Shown: positions 22,875-33,901 of the stretch, piece by piece
How the letters are laid out: the number at the start of each line of letters is the position of its first letter
Position numbering within the stretch: the stretch's first letter is position 1
Assembly: GCA_001931875.2 (NCBI GenBank)
Contig: MSJH02000657.1
Coordinates: 124,001-188,000 of the forward strand
Origin: Byssochlamys sp. IMV 00236
Lineage: Eukaryota; Ascomycota; Eurotiomycetes; Eurotiales; Thermoascaceae
Length of the DNA stretch: 64,000 bases
Direction: 5' to 3'
Position numbers and translations under genes: made by a program
Notes under the pieces: generated by a model
The model's database searches: none
What the model saw: only the letters and a program-made list of their open reading frames with translations
What the model was told of the DNA's origin: nothing

Positions 22875-23907
22875 TCAAACCTTCCTCTTCTTCGAGACTG
22901 TCCCTTCAGTCCCATCTGAATCTCTCCGGGCTCCTCTCTTTCCTTTGCCCTTCGCCTTCTTCCCCGCAGTACTGACCCCATCGACACTCTCGCCGACATC
23001 GCCTAGTCCCTTTTTACCTGCCTCCTTGAGTGCACCAACCTGGTCATCATTCTGATCGAAAGCCTTTCGCGCTTCCTTCAGCTCGCGCTCCATCCGCAGC
23101 AGCTCCTGCACACGACCTAGCTTGTTCGGATCGCGGCGCAGAGCGAACCGGAAATCATCGACTTTGATCTTCTGTCGGCGAGAATAGGTCGCGTACTGGG
23201 CGGCTGTGTGACACATCTCCAGGACGAAGTCTGTTACGATCTCGTCGAGGACGCGGACGGTCTCGGGAAGTGGTTCTGAGGGGAAAGAAGGATGTGGACT
23301 GGGATCACCGTATGCGAGAAGGAGAAGACGCACTGGTATATGATATTAGCGAGGGAGCATTTAATGAGTGCGTAATATCCAATGCGACAAACAGCCCTGG
23401 AGCCTGTGCCCTCCTAAGAAGTAGATTGATGATAATAATAATGATAATAAAAAAATGATGATGCAAAACCTCACACATACATTCAGGCGCAAAGTTCATT
23501 TGGCCCTTGTGCCTCGCGGCACGGGCTCTTGGTTCAGCCATGTTCGTCCGACGTCTTTCTTCCCTCTGGCGAGTTCTCCAGTCTCCAGGCTTCTTGAGCG
23601 CGCTCTTAGGAACAGACGGAGCGTTTCCTGGTTCTGGTCCTGACTCTTGGACCGATTCACTCGAGGCGGCGGCGGTCTTCGGCGTATAGCAGGGTTTATA
23701 ACCTGCCCTGATTAACGCAGTCTCTTCAGGATTGAACGGCCAAGGAGGCGCAAGTACTCCAGTAACATGGCCCGTCGGTGGACGACTGACAGGACGTGAT
23801 AGAGAAGGCGTCGCTAAACGGTCGCCGGGATTGATACGGTAAGGCGATGTCGTCGGGGCGGCGAAGTGGACGTGCCTGCCGCCGCCGCCGCGGGCCGGGT
23901 CAGCCAT
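22875..23907 (-). CDS. taf13: TFIID subunit TAF13 (histone-fold), with N-terminal extension
   Basis: General transcription factor TFIID subunit 13, which pairs with TAF11 through a histone fold. Exons 23907-23481 and 23332-22875, 294 aa from the first ATG. The histone-fold core is in exon 2: ELRLLLLAYGD, then ETVRVLDEIVTDFVLEMCH, YSRRQKIKVDDFRFALRRD and ELLRMERELKEARKAFD. The C-terminus is Lys-rich (KGKGKRG, KKRKV, a nuclear signal). TAF13 proteins usually begin near the core. Here an in-frame Met at 23541 (MAEPRARAARHKG) gives a more typical 172-aa protein. The first ATG adds 122 Pro/Ser-rich residues of unknown role. The 148-nt intron contains an AAT/ATG microsatellite. Confidence 0.9.
23429..23463. 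repeat. ATA/ATG microsatellite in TAF13 intron
   Basis: Run of GATAATAATAATGATAATA followed by A7 and ATGATGATG units inside the TAF13 intron. Confidence 0.75.
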
Positions 23908-24084
23908 GGCCAGATAGCTTTCCCTGGCGCGCGCTTGTCGGGAGCCTCAACAGTGCAACCGCCAACGTCTGTGGTAGATCAGTCCAAACGCGAGGACGGC
24001 GTGGGTTTTAGATCCCCGAGCGAAATAGGTGTTTGATCCTTATTTCGTACGAGATCAAGGCAGCAGACAGAGGAGGTCGTCAAG

Positions 24085-24668
24085 ATGGTAAGTGACAGAT
24101 TCCAACACGCTGATGTCAAAGAAAGAAAGAGAGAGAGAGAGAGAGAGAGTAGTAGACCAGGACAACTTCACTTTCACTGGCACCTCCCAGTCAGCTGTTG
24201 CTATTGTTTTTCTTTCACAATTCGCTGACAATGGCCATTACCACAGTCTGCGCTATTCAACTTCCAGTCCCTCCTTCTCGTCTTCCTGCTCATCATATGT
24301 ACGAGCGCTTACACCCACTCCATGATGCCAGGAATCATGGACCGCAATCAGCATGGGTACGATCTCCTTTCTCGCTCAGTCCTCTATAGATGTCCAGGAA
24401 ATTCTTCGTGTCACCCGCATCCTATATTCGGTTGTCTTTTGACTTTCTTGCAACTGTACACGACTCGACGCTAACAGTTGCTTCTGACATGTAGCTTCTT
24501 CGGTATCTTTTGGAAATGCGCCAGGATTGGAGAGCGGCTTAGTCCATATATCAGCATATGCTGTGTTATGATGGCGGTAGGTCTGAATTATGAGAAATCT
24601 TCTTCGTTACCTGATCATCTTATACTCATCTTCTCTATGTACAGATCTCGATCTTCTTCGGTGGTTGA
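24085..24668 (+). CDS. ksh1: Protein kish (Ksh1/TMEM167), secretory pathway
   Basis: Small conserved Golgi/secretory-pathway membrane protein, essential in yeast. Hand-built exons: 24085-24087, 24247-24356, 24495-24576, 24645-24668, giving 72 aa. The protein begins [20 protein letters not shown] (first membrane helix), then [13 protein letters not shown], then [16 protein letters not shown], then a second helix ([16 protein letters not shown]). This matches the kish family in length and order. The first coding exon consists only of the ATG: the GTAAGT donor follows immediately and the CACAG acceptor at 24246 restores SALF. Because exons are so short the gene does not appear as a long open frame. 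Confidence 0.93.
24121..24150. repeat. GA microsatellite in ksh1 intron 1
   Basis: GAAAGAAA followed by about ten GA dinucleotides, within the first intron of ksh1. Confidence 0.85.
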
Positions 24669-24932
24669 AACCTGGCAGGGTAGGTTACTGAGCGGGGGTC
24701 GGCGTTGTCGTATCAATCAATTTTATTGTCTATTGTGGTTTGGATCCACGAAGCATATGGAAAAAGAACAGATCATGAATAGTAGTTAATGTACATGTAC
24801 ATCAGTCCAGAAATGTATAGACCAGCCCTACACGCCTGTACAACACCAACCGCGCCTTGCGGTCACCAGAAACGCATGTGCCCCTCACATTGAGCCACGA
24901 CATACACTCTAAACTCAGATGAAGCGGGTATC

Positions 24933-27458
24933 TCAAGAGTTCGAGTTGGAGTTGGATTTCTCCGCTAGACGCCGAAGACCTTCATCGAGCAATTGCTCGC
25001 GCTCTTCCCTGCCCTCCAGCTGGGAATGCTGATTCCGCAGTGCGTCCCTCTGATCCAGCTCTTCAATGGCGGTTCGAAGACGTTCTGGGTCTCGCAGATA
25101 GCGCAGACCTTTCATCGTGTATGCATCGACTGGGAATCCTTGCTCTTCCATCATTTTGATCGCCTCCGCGGTCTCTTCGACTTTCTGTGCGTTCGCGTAG
25201 CCATTGATTATAGTGTTCCAAGTCACGCCGTTTAAAGTCACCTCGTGCTTGGCCATCATCTCCCGGATCTTTTCCGCAGCTAGCGGTTGTCTGTTGTAGA
25301 TAAAAGCACTGAGAAGGATAGTCCACGTCCGCGTCGTTGGCTTCGCGTGGGCTATTGGATGTTCCGCGGCCCAATCTAGCACGTCGCGCCCCGGAAGTGG
25401 ATGAAGCATCTCCTCGACGATTTGAACACAACAGCGGAGCGCTCGTGGGTCTTTGCGAAGTGAGACCAAAAATTCGTTATAGGTATGATCGGTCTCGGCC
25501 AGAGGTACAATAGTCTCGTGTCCACGGATGAGTAGCTGGCGGAATCGTTGGTATAACCGGTAGGCAATGCCTGAATTGCTTTGGCACCGGAGGTATGTCG
25601 CAATTATAATATATAAGGCCATTGGCGTCGGCTGAGGTTTCGGTTCACCCGGCGGATATCTGTAGTGAGGTGGTAGAATCAAGAGGTCTTTCAGGGGAGT
25701 TATACTGTAGAGTTCACTGTAGATATTAAGCATGGATGTAAAGACCTCTGAAGGATCGGCATCCGAATCAAGGTGTTTCGCGCTGAACGTATAATGAGCA
25801 TGGAATATCTTGCCCGCAATGTAGGGGTTCTTCCGCAGCTCATCATTGGGACCGATTTCCTGTATAACCGAGTCGACACCGCCTCTGTCCCCGCGGGCCA
25901 CAGCGTCTGTGAGCAACGTCAAGTATGTGTATGAGTCGAGTTCAAAGCCTCGGGCCTTCATGTATCCCACCATATCTAAACCCAGTTGTGGATCACCCGT
26001 TTTGAAAGCATTGGAGACGACGACATTCATCATGTCGCGATCGGGTTTGACGCCGAATCCAAGCAGTTTGGGGAGAATCTTGAAATTCCGCTCGCCGTTT
26101 TCATCATGAACGGTGTCTAAGGTTAAAAGTTTGCAGCAGTGGCGTAATACCGCCTGGGAGTCCAATTCGAAGCCGGCTTGTTTGGTTATAGGTATTAGCT
26201 GGAGGGCTTCCAGTGCTTTGTCCACGTTGCCAAACTCCGTAAAACGCATCATGAAACAGAGAGCTGTTTCCGCAGACATATGTGTCTTGCGTTCTCCCAT
26301 CATTCGAAAAACACTCAGGACCCTTTGATGATCCGATTTCTTGATGTATAAGCGGACGCCTTTTTGATTGAGAGAGACCACCGGCCATTTTTGGGGATCT
26401 AGGCAGGTGTGAATAACAGAGTGGTACCACTCCTCGCTTTTCCAATGCTTGAGCTCCTCAGCATGAAATTCGTCAAGATAAAGCAGGCAGTCAGCGACCA
26501 TACCAAATGGTGGTCGGATATCCTCGCGGGCCGTCGCAAGTAGAAATTTCATGGCAAGCTTAGGATCGTTCCATAGTAGATGTAGTGCTAGTCGCGGCCA
26601 CTGGAACGCTTTCACGGCCCGAGCTAATTGCTTCCAACTGGCCTGGAAAAGGTTTTCGTTGTCCGTTTCAAGCTCCTGTAGAAGAGTCTTTCCACGATCA
26701 TCCAACTCGTAGTACGACGGTTGCTGCCATGACGACTTGTAGAACTTGGCTTTGTATAGTCTCGTATAGGAATCTGGCCAAAGTCGATGCACGGAATCGA
26801 ATGGATAAAAAGTAGCCATTCTTACTGCAATATCGTAGCGAAACCACTTCTGGTCTATGACCCTCTTCTGTTGTTTTAACTGCTTCCCTGCCCTATCAAC
26901 CGCAGCGACGACACGTCGGCGGGTACGGCGTTCAATAAATTGGCGAGTTTCAGCATCAGAGTATACCGGATACTCCTTGGTGACCTTATCTTCCTGCTTG
27001 TTGTATGTGTCTGTTCTGGCATGATCGGCCGGCAGTGATACTGTGTCATCATACCAATCCAAAGTTTCTTCGTCGAGAGCCAATCCGTTCGAGGATTCTG
27101 CACCATCTGTATTACCACCAGTCACCTTCTCTTGGAGCGAATCCACCTGCCGATCTATCGCTCCAAAGCTCGACGTCTCCTTGGACACTGGGTGCCATGT
27201 AATCGGAGAGTCTCGGGGGCAAGACTCCTTGAATAGATGACGAGGGACAAATGCAGACTCCTTCAAATTATCTTCCTTGTAACCTAGGTCGCCAGAAGCA
27301 CTCGCGTCTGATTGAGAAGTGGTATTCTCTCCTCCCCTTGCCGTCTGCGCTGCTGCGTATCGACGCCATTGCCCAAGTCCGTTCCTGGACCGCGGGACAC
27401 AGGACGAAAGCCCGGCTGTCAAGCGGCAGCGAATAACGCTGTTCGGGCACGTGTACAT
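24933..27458 (-). CDS. Pentatricopeptide repeat (PPR) protein, probably mitochondrial
   Basis: Single exon of 841 aa. The N-terminus (MYTCPNSVIRCRLTAGLSS...RSRNGLGQWRRYAAAQTAR) is Arg/Ser-rich without acidic residues, a mitochondrial presequence pattern. PPR-like 35-residue helix pairs occur through the body, for example LALHLLWNDPKLAMKFLLA, VDKALEALQLIP, GVKPDRDMMNVVVSNAFKTGD, GFELDSYTYLTLLTDAVARGD and near the end VTLNGVTWNTIINGYANAQ, EETAEAIKMMEEQGFPVDAYT. Such fungal proteins act in mitochondrial RNA stability or translation (as Cya5/Ppr proteins do). The exact target is not deducible. It is divergent with cwf18 over about 360 bp. Confidence 0.88.
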   Translation of the reverse strand: MYTCPNSVIRCRLTAGLSSCVPRSRNGLGQWRRYAAAQTARGGENTTSQSDASASGDLGYKEDNLKESAFVPRHLFKESCPRDSPITWHPVSKETSSFGAIDRQVDSLQEKVTGGNTDGAESSNGLALDEETLDWYDDTVSLPADHARTDTYNKQEDKVTKEYPVYSDAETRQFIERRTRRRVVAAVDRAGKQLKQQKRVIDQKWFRYDIAVRMATFYPFDSVHRLWPDSYTRLYKAKFYKSSWQQPSYYELDDRGKTLLQELETDNENLFQASWKQLARAVKAFQWPRLALHLLWNDPKLAMKFLLATAREDIRPPFGMVADCLLYLDEFHAEELKHWKSEEWYHSVIHTCLDPQKWPVVSLNQKGVRLYIKKSDHQRVLSVFRMMGERKTHMSAETALCFMMRFTEFGNVDKALEALQLIPITKQAGFELDSQAVLRHCCKLLTLDTVHDENGERNFKILPKLLGFGVKPDRDMMNVVVSNAFKTGDPQLGLDMVGYMKARGFELDSYTYLTLLTDAVARGDRGGVDSVIQEIGPNDELRKNPYIAGKIFHAHYTFSAKHLDSDADPSEVFTSMLNIYSELYSITPLKDLLILPPHYRYPPGEPKPQPTPMALYIIIATYLRCQSNSGIAYRLYQRFRQLLIRGHETIVPLAETDHTYNEFLVSLRKDPRALRCCVQIVEEMLHPLPGRDVLDWAAEHPIAHAKPTTRTWTILLSAFIYNRQPLAAEKIREMMAKHEVTLNGVTWNTIINGYANAQKVEETAEAIKMMEEQGFPVDAYTMKGLRYLRDPERLRTAIEELDQRDALRNQHSQLEGREEREQLLDEGLRRLAEKSNSNSNS

Positions 27459-27817
27459 TCAGGAGTTCGACAAGAGAGGCATTGACATAAACCGGACGAC
27501 TGAAATATCGAATACCGGAGCGTGCATCGACGGAGAATCAACGCTCAAGAAAGCCGGCAGTCTGAGTTTGCGAACAAGCAGACAAGAAGACTTCGGAGTT
27601 TGAGCTGTGGCTGGTGTACTTAGACTCCGACTGTGGCGCAAGCCCTGCGGGACAATTATCGCTGTGAAGCTCCCGAGTTAAGAACCAGAACGGACATTGA
27701 CCAGCGAGATTCCACAGCGCTCGAACAATCTGACAGCTACGCCTCGAGTGCTATTATCTGTGCTTCTTTACGTTGTTCAATTCTCAGATATTTACATTTT
27801 CCGGCCTGGCGGGGAAC
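27459..27817. promoter_or_regulatory. Shared divergent promoter, PPR gene / cwf18
   Basis: 359 bp between two start codons pointing away from each other. No TATA box is obvious. Confidence 0.5.
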
Positions 27818-28429
27818 ATGTCATCCAACCACGCTTCTCTCGATGCGGCGGCAACAGAACGCAAGGCAAGACTAGCCAGACTCGCAGCCTTGAAACGGAA
27901 ACAACCAGAACCAGAGTCATCCGTGGACAATCCTCCCAGAGACGAGGAGCTTGGAGACGCAGCCCCCGATGTCACCACGTCATTCCTGTCTGGGCGAAAT
28001 TACGACCCCGAAACGCGCGGCCCGAAGCTTGGATTTGAACATGCTCCAACAGATGGGCAGATCACGTTGGAGGAAAAGGCCGCTGAGATAGCAAAAGCTA
28101 CCGCCGAACAAGCAAAGAAGGAAGAAGAGGCAGAACAACCAATTGATCTATTCAAACTGCAACCGAAGAAGCCAAACTGGGATCTGAAGCGTGACTTGGA
28201 TGAAAAACTGAAGATTCTGAACGTCCGGACCGAGAATGCCATCGCGAGACTCGTACGACAGCGCATAGAGAATGCGCAGCGTGAAGCAAGAGGCAAACCT
28301 TCCAGAAACGACGGAGAGCAGCAAGGGGAGGAAGTTGGGATGGAAGGCGGAACGCTGGTGGAAGGTATTCACGTTCGTGAAAGGGAAGAGGAAGAAGCGC
28401 GGAATAGAGAAGAGGATGAAACGCTGTGA
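27818..28429 (+). CDS. cwf18: Splicing factor Cwf18 (CCDC12 family)
   Basis: Component of the Prp19/NTC-associated spliceosome. Single exon of 203 aa from ATG 27818; the open frame extends upstream but the first codons there are not a good start. The family core is present: LDAAATERKARLARLAALKR at the N-terminus, FLSGRNYDPETRGPKLGF, then DLFKLQPKKPNWDLKRDLDEKL and TENAIARLVRQRIENAQREA. The C-terminus is a Glu/Arg-rich coiled coil. It is convergent with the zinc-knuckle gene (215 bp between stops). Confidence 0.93.
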   Translation: MSSNHASLDAAATERKARLARLAALKRKQPEPESSVDNPPRDEELGDAAPDVTTSFLSGRNYDPETRGPKLGFEHAPTDGQITLEEKAAEIAKATAEQAKKEEEAEQPIDLFKLQPKKPNWDLKRDLDEKLKILNVRTENAIARLVRQRIENAQREARGKPSRNDGEQQGEEVGMEGGTLVEGIHVREREEEEARNREEDETL

Positions 28430-28643
28430 TACCCGATTATTGAAAAAGCTTTTATGGATGGTTCTTCCTGTATCTGGCGTTAGAGGCACATTGGGGGACG
28501 CGGTTGAGGAAGTAAAATGGCGCAACAGGTATCTATGGTATTGCAGCTCCATTATCATTATGTAATCTTTGGTAACAATACATGATCAAAAATAATTTTC
28601 AGCTCCGAAAATGCAGGATTCTGGTAGACCTTGCCAGTGTACC

Positions 28644-29678
28644 TCATCTCCCCATATTCATAGCTTGTGTGAGAGCGAGCCGCTTACTGAAGGGGCTCAA
28701 ACTGCGCTCCCGCGGCGGAGCAGGAGCTGGGGCTTCCCTCCGCTGGCGCCCATTCTCCCCGCCATATCTGCCCCTAGGCGATCGAGGTCTGGGTGGCCGA
28801 CGCTCCCTCTCGTGAACAGGTACTGGCAGATCCTCCGGAGTCAATGACCGCCGCCCTTTTGCGATGCGACTCTTATCCAGACTATCGCTCCGAGACCTGT
28901 CTCGTCGTCGTCCCCGACTGCTCACTTCATGTTTGCGCCCGCGCTCCTCTGGGCTAGATATTCTGTGACGTCTTCTTATATTCCTCTCATGGTCTCTGTC
29001 CCTAGATTGCGCGCGCCCCACAGACGAGGGAGAAGAGTGTGAGTACCCCGAAGATGCGTCGCTGTATCGCCTCTTTCTCCTCCTTGATTCATGAGGCGAA
29101 ACAGATGTAGTCCTACGTGGTGATCTTGTCTCACTGCCGCCGGCGTCGTACCTTTGCCGGCGCTCCCGAGACGCAGAACGGGAACGGTTGGTAGATATGG
29201 TGGAGACAGAGCTGGCAGAATGCGACGACAGCGACCTTGCACGCTTCCGTGATTGATGACGGCCATCTGAAAGCTCGTCGAGGTCGTCTATATCCCTTTT
29301 CCGTCCTCGCTCTTCGTCCTTTTTCTTTAGCAGCTCATCTGCGACACCCTTCCTGTAGAGGCATTAGATCCCTGGAAACAAGACACAGTAAGGGCATGAC
29401 ATACGTGCGCGAGAGATCATTTGGTACCTCTGTTGTGAGCTTAGGCCTCAGATCTGGGTTCAGGAGTTGCTGGGTGCGGGAAGGCCGAGATATATACGGT
29501 CTCTCCTGAGCAGGCGCCTTGCATTCGTAACTATAGTGCCGTGCTTGGTGTCAGTTAGGAGAGCTGCAAAAAATATAGACAAGCTGAACATATCTCTTTT
29601 TAAACATTTCTGGCAAAGTGTGTCAGCAGAAGCCCTTGTTGGACCTCGCAACCCAGGGACATTTCGATATCGGTTCAT
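28644..29678 (-). CDS. Zinc-knuckle RS-rich protein (ZCCHC10-like)
   Basis: Three exons in phase: 29678-29590, 29530-29405, 29352-28644, giving 307 aa. The N-terminus MNRYRNVPGLRGPTRASADT leads into CQKCLKRDIYECK and then RPYISRPSRTQQLLNP, the layout of the ZCCHC10/zf-CCHC_3 knuckle. A second block (VADELLKKKDEERGRKRDID) is followed by about 200 residues rich in SR/RS dipeptides (RSRSASRERRQ, RRDRSRSDS), typical of splicing-associated proteins. Oddity: the knuckle His expected between the second and third Cys is missing in the best-phased splice model. A frame with HYSYECK is present across 29517-29535 but has no AG before it, so the exon 1/2 junction needs transcript evidence. Confidence 0.78.
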
Positions 29679-30446
29679 TGCACGCAGCGTTCGACGGAAC
29701 ACTGATCGCGCTGGTTTGCGGGATTTTGGGGGAACTCTGAGTTGATAAATGGAAGGACTAACCGCGCAGTTGCGACGAATAGGATATGGAATAGAAGAAG
29801 CCTGATATTCTAATTGCGCCTTATGTTCACCCCGAGATATCAGAACGTTGGAGAGTCATAACTACCAAAACCATAAATTGTCGCGGGGCGGCTATCACAG
29901 CCAACCACAGCAGGCAACACCCGCGCGGCAAGCACACCGGGGGCTAAACCCCACGAAGGAAGCCGTCCTGCTTGGGTTTACCAGATCCAACGTCTGCTCT
30001 CTCTCACCTCCGCCGTCTTCTGTATCCGCCCCTCGTCTTTCAGGCAGACAATCGCCTTCTTCGTGGGACACCCTGAGAGTCCTGCTCTTCTTGGCTTTGC
30101 AGAAGTCATTCTTCTTGAGACTGAGCCAGCGACTGACGCTTCGAACACGCTGTTACCGTTGACCTTTTATTGCCAGTATCAAGTCTGGCTGACTATATTA
30201 TCCTACGTCGTGCACCTTGCTAGCCTTTTCGGGCAGCTTCAATTCCTGGGAACCGCGTCTTTTCACATGGCGAATGTCTTCTCTCAGAGATATGTCGTCT
30301 TTCTCTTTGGGCTTGTGTGAAGCGTTTGTCAGCGACCTCATCTCAGTTCGAGTTTCGGTTCAATCCTTTCCTTAACCCGCACTGCGCTCCTATTAGTCCG
30401 GCTCAGCGTCGTAGGCACAACTCGTGCTTTCCGTGACTAATTGAAG
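29679..30446. promoter_or_regulatory. Divergent intergenic region, zinc-knuckle / R3H genes
   Basis: 768 bp between divergent starts. The 30,000-30,400 part is C/T-rich on the plus strand (CTCTCTCACCTCC..., TCTTTCTC), a usual fungal promoter/leader composition. The short frames seen on it start with TTG or are antisense and show no family motif. Confidence 0.5.
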
Positions 30447-33014
30447 ATGGCATCGAATACAAAGGGCGGAGGCGCAAACCGTCTCTCGTTCGCAAAGGTA
30501 CGCTGGTGTGCGAAGCAAAAATGGACCTAGGTCAAACGGCTGATATGTTACTCAGATCGCAGCAATGCCTCCTCCCTCCAAACTGGAGTCTCCGATTGCT
30601 CACCCTGAAGAGAACGGCTCTCAATTAACCGAACCACCGACGAGCCCATCGGCATACCACACTTCCAGCACGACCTTACCCCCGGAGCAGTCCGTCATTC
30701 AGTCGAAAGAAAACAGCGCAGACCGACAGATTGAAGGCCTCGGAAAAGCCGTAAAGGCTCTTGGGCTTACAAAAGGGAAGAACCCGGAGGGCTCAGAGTC
30801 CTCTGGAGACCCACAGGAGAACGGCGTTCTCAAGAGAGAAACATCCTTTGAGGATGACAGGACTCACCTATCTAACTCTTCTACTAAACAGACGAGCTTT
30901 GACTCGAAAAGCATGGCGTCTGTTACAACCTTCGCCATGGACGAGAAGGATTCGTTACGCCCGGACGACAGCGCAAGCGTCCAGGCTGCGGACGAAGAAG
31001 AGTCTCTCTCCGGTCCTGCTTCTGGAGCACCAAACTCGCTGACAGGATCTGAATCTGGTGCGAGAGGACTTAGAGATCACTTGCGGGATGCTAGTCTCCA
31101 GAAAGCAAGAGGCGTTGTCCCCGGCGCTGCGCCCCGTTTCAATGATGGCGGTATCCAGATTTCGGGAGCGATTCCCCCGGGCTCTGTTTCTAACAACTTT
31201 GTTCTGCCGAATGCAGACTCCTTCCAAGACGGCAGATCTCTCCATGGTTTCCCGTCAGAGCCAGACGAGAAACTTTTGGAGGCAATGAACTCCCCCAAAG
31301 ACCGCCTTCTGTTACTACAGCTGGAGGAAAAGATCCGGATCTTTATCCAAGACTCAAAGTGAGTTGTTATTTTCCTATTCCTGTTTTCATGCTCGTCAGG
31401 GGGAAAGATATTCTAACGTTGCACTAGAGAACAATCTCTGGAACTTCCGCCATCTAACGCGTTTGGACGGCTCCTCGCACATAAGCTGGGCGACTATTAT
31501 CACCTAACCCACTTTGTGGACAATAACGTCACATCTGTCCGCCTTCACAGAACACCCTTCTGTCGACTGTAGGCTGCCTATCATTCACTATTTATTGTCA
31601 CTAATGAACATCTGCTGATAATATTAGGCCTACTCCCCTAGCGTTACTACATGCCGCTAATACAACGCCTCCTCCAAGTGCTCCAGCGATGAAAATCATG
31701 CGCCGCAATGGAGATCGTCCTGGGGGTAGTACAGGTGCTAACTCCTCAGCTCCCTCTAAGACCACCTCGGAAGCTGGTGGAGAAGGTAACGACGAAGAGC
31801 GCGGTGGCTCTTCTGCTGGCGCAACACCAGCCAAGGACAGAACTACCATGACTCGGGAGGAGCGAGAAGCTAAGTACCAAGAGGCTCGGGAGAGAATATT
31901 CCGCGATTTCCCCGAGTCGAAGTCTTCCGACAACGCAAGCGGCGATCAAAGCGCACAGATGTCCCGTTCAAGTTCGGCCAGTGGTCGAAAGAAAACTCAC
32001 AGACAGAAAACACCACATGACGATAGCTTTGAGGCAAGATCGCAGTTCAATGCTTACTACCCAGGGATGCATTATGCTTCCGGTCCGGTCCCATACAATG
32101 TCCCCATGGGCGATGGCTCTTATACAGGCCAGCCACCTTACATGGTTGGACCTGGCGCTTCGCCCAGCATGGGGTACGTCCAGAATGCCCAGCACAATGC
32201 GATGTATTCTGCACCGATGAACATGAACTCTGTCCCACATTATCCTATGACGGTCTCTCCTCACATGGCTCAGAACAACGGTTGGCAGAATGGTGCTTTG
32301 CCTCAAGGATCGCCATATTCAGGATATGCGTCCATCAACCAGCCGTCAGCCATGATGGCTCAACAGTCGTCCACGAGGTCTTCTCCCGCGATGAACAACT
32401 ACGCTGTTCCCAACACTGCACAGTACCAGCAGACGGCTCCCTCGTGGATGCCAACACCTTATCAGTCAAGCTTCCAGCATTCCCCGCAGCGCAACCCTCC
32501 ACCCGTACACTGGCCGAACTATCCTTCTCAGTCCATGGTATCAGGACCCGTTACGTATCCGTATGGACAACTGCCGGCACAGCCTTACGGCCCGGGAATG
32601 CAGAATCATGCAAACCAGCACCCATTACCTGGGAGCTTCACTAGATCCCCTTTCAACCCCCAAACCCGGTCTTTCGTGCCTGGTGCTGGGTCCCCCATGG
32701 GTTACCCCGGAAAAGGAAATCAGCATGGAATGGGTCACTCCTATGGGGGACCTCAGCCTGGCAACCAGCAGCAGTGGGGTGGATCTCAGTCTCCTGCTTC
32801 AAACTATGCCGCAGGACGCAATGGCTCATCTAGTAGCCAGGATTCTATCGCGAAATGGGGCACACCATCCCATTTGCCTCCAAAGCCTCCACCCTCAGAG
32901 GTCTCTTCTGACTTCGATATGAAGAATAGGATTACTTCCGTGCCAAACAACAACGGGCTGCCCAACATGAAAAATGGACCGCTCGTGGTTTCAGGAGGCT
33001 CCAAACAAAACTGA
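30447..33014 (+). CDS. R3H-SUZ domain RNA-binding protein
   Basis: Exons 30447-30497, 30556-31358, 31428-31568, 31628-33014 give 793 aa. The R3H domain (about residues 265-335) includes DRLLLLQLEEKIRIFIQDSK, AFGRLLAHKLGDYYHLTHFV and SVRLHRTPFCR. R3H binds single-stranded nucleic acid. A SUZ-like motif (REEREAKYQEARERIFRDFP) follows at about 405-430, as in ARPP21/R3HDM-type and Encore proteins. The N-terminal 260 residues are Ser/Pro/Gln-rich and the C-terminal 360 residues are a low-complexity Gln/Asn/Pro/Tyr/Met-rich region, likely disordered and condensate-prone. Probable role: cytoplasmic mRNA regulation. Confidence 0.9.
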
Positions 33015-33901
33015 TATCAAACCGTTATCAGCCAATTTCCTTTCTTGTGCATCTTTGCTATGTGGCGTGGTGATACGAACTGCAACGAAATAGCTGCGGT
33101 GATCCTCCGGCGGGTGGCGTACCTGGGAAGCTTCTGGTTATCATGTGGCGAGCATCATAAAAAGTCTGACACTTGGTGCATCGTATGTCGGGACTCTCTT
33201 TTGTGTTTCCTCATCCGCAACCTAACCCTGGCAGGTGAAGGCGTGAGCGGGGACCAGAGTAGAGGGAGGGGTCTTTGAGCCGGCAGAACGGCTCGAAGCA
33301 ATGCAAACAGAATTTCTACTCACATTGATTGATATCCACGCAGTTCTCTCGCGTAGCGGAGGAATGGCGTGGGCGCTAGGGCAAGATTCGGGAAAACATA
33401 ATGACTTCCAACGCTGATCATCTTCTGTTTGTTATGGCCAAAGGACGGGGAAAGAAAGAGTTTTCAATATTTCCTGCTTGCTTTGCTGACATGCAGTTCC
33501 CGGCCGCTCGGCTCTTCTAAGATAATCGCTCACGTAGATTGCCTAATGTATGTTATAATTCAATAAGAATCTACCTTTCTCGGTACGACGGAGATAAGAA
33601 TACCGTAGAGATCATCGGATCGGTTCCAAAGTCATCTTTGATCATTTGATACATGTTTATCTCACAAGAAGCTGGCTAGGAAAACAAAGAGCCGCGAAGA
33701 TGCTGGCCCAGATAGAACATGGCTGAGACACGCCGAGAGGGAAAAAAGGTAGCACAAGAGTTCATAAACCGATAAGCCACTCGATAGATATACACAGGGC
33801 TGAAGAATTCGCAGTCCACCCCAGACGGACGGATTCAACAGGCAGAGAAAGAAGCAAGGGAAAAGCACCAAAGGGCCCCGAGGCCTGATATAGGTTTCAG
33901 C
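33015..33901. other. 3' intergenic region between convergent genes
   Basis: 887 bp between the R3H gene (+) and mitochondrial bL17 (-). Nothing coding. AT-rich near 33540-33660. Confidence 0.5.

Noticed and set aside
28976..29266. 96-aa minus-strand frame within the zinc-knuckle gene
   Set aside because: Other frame of the RS-rich exon.
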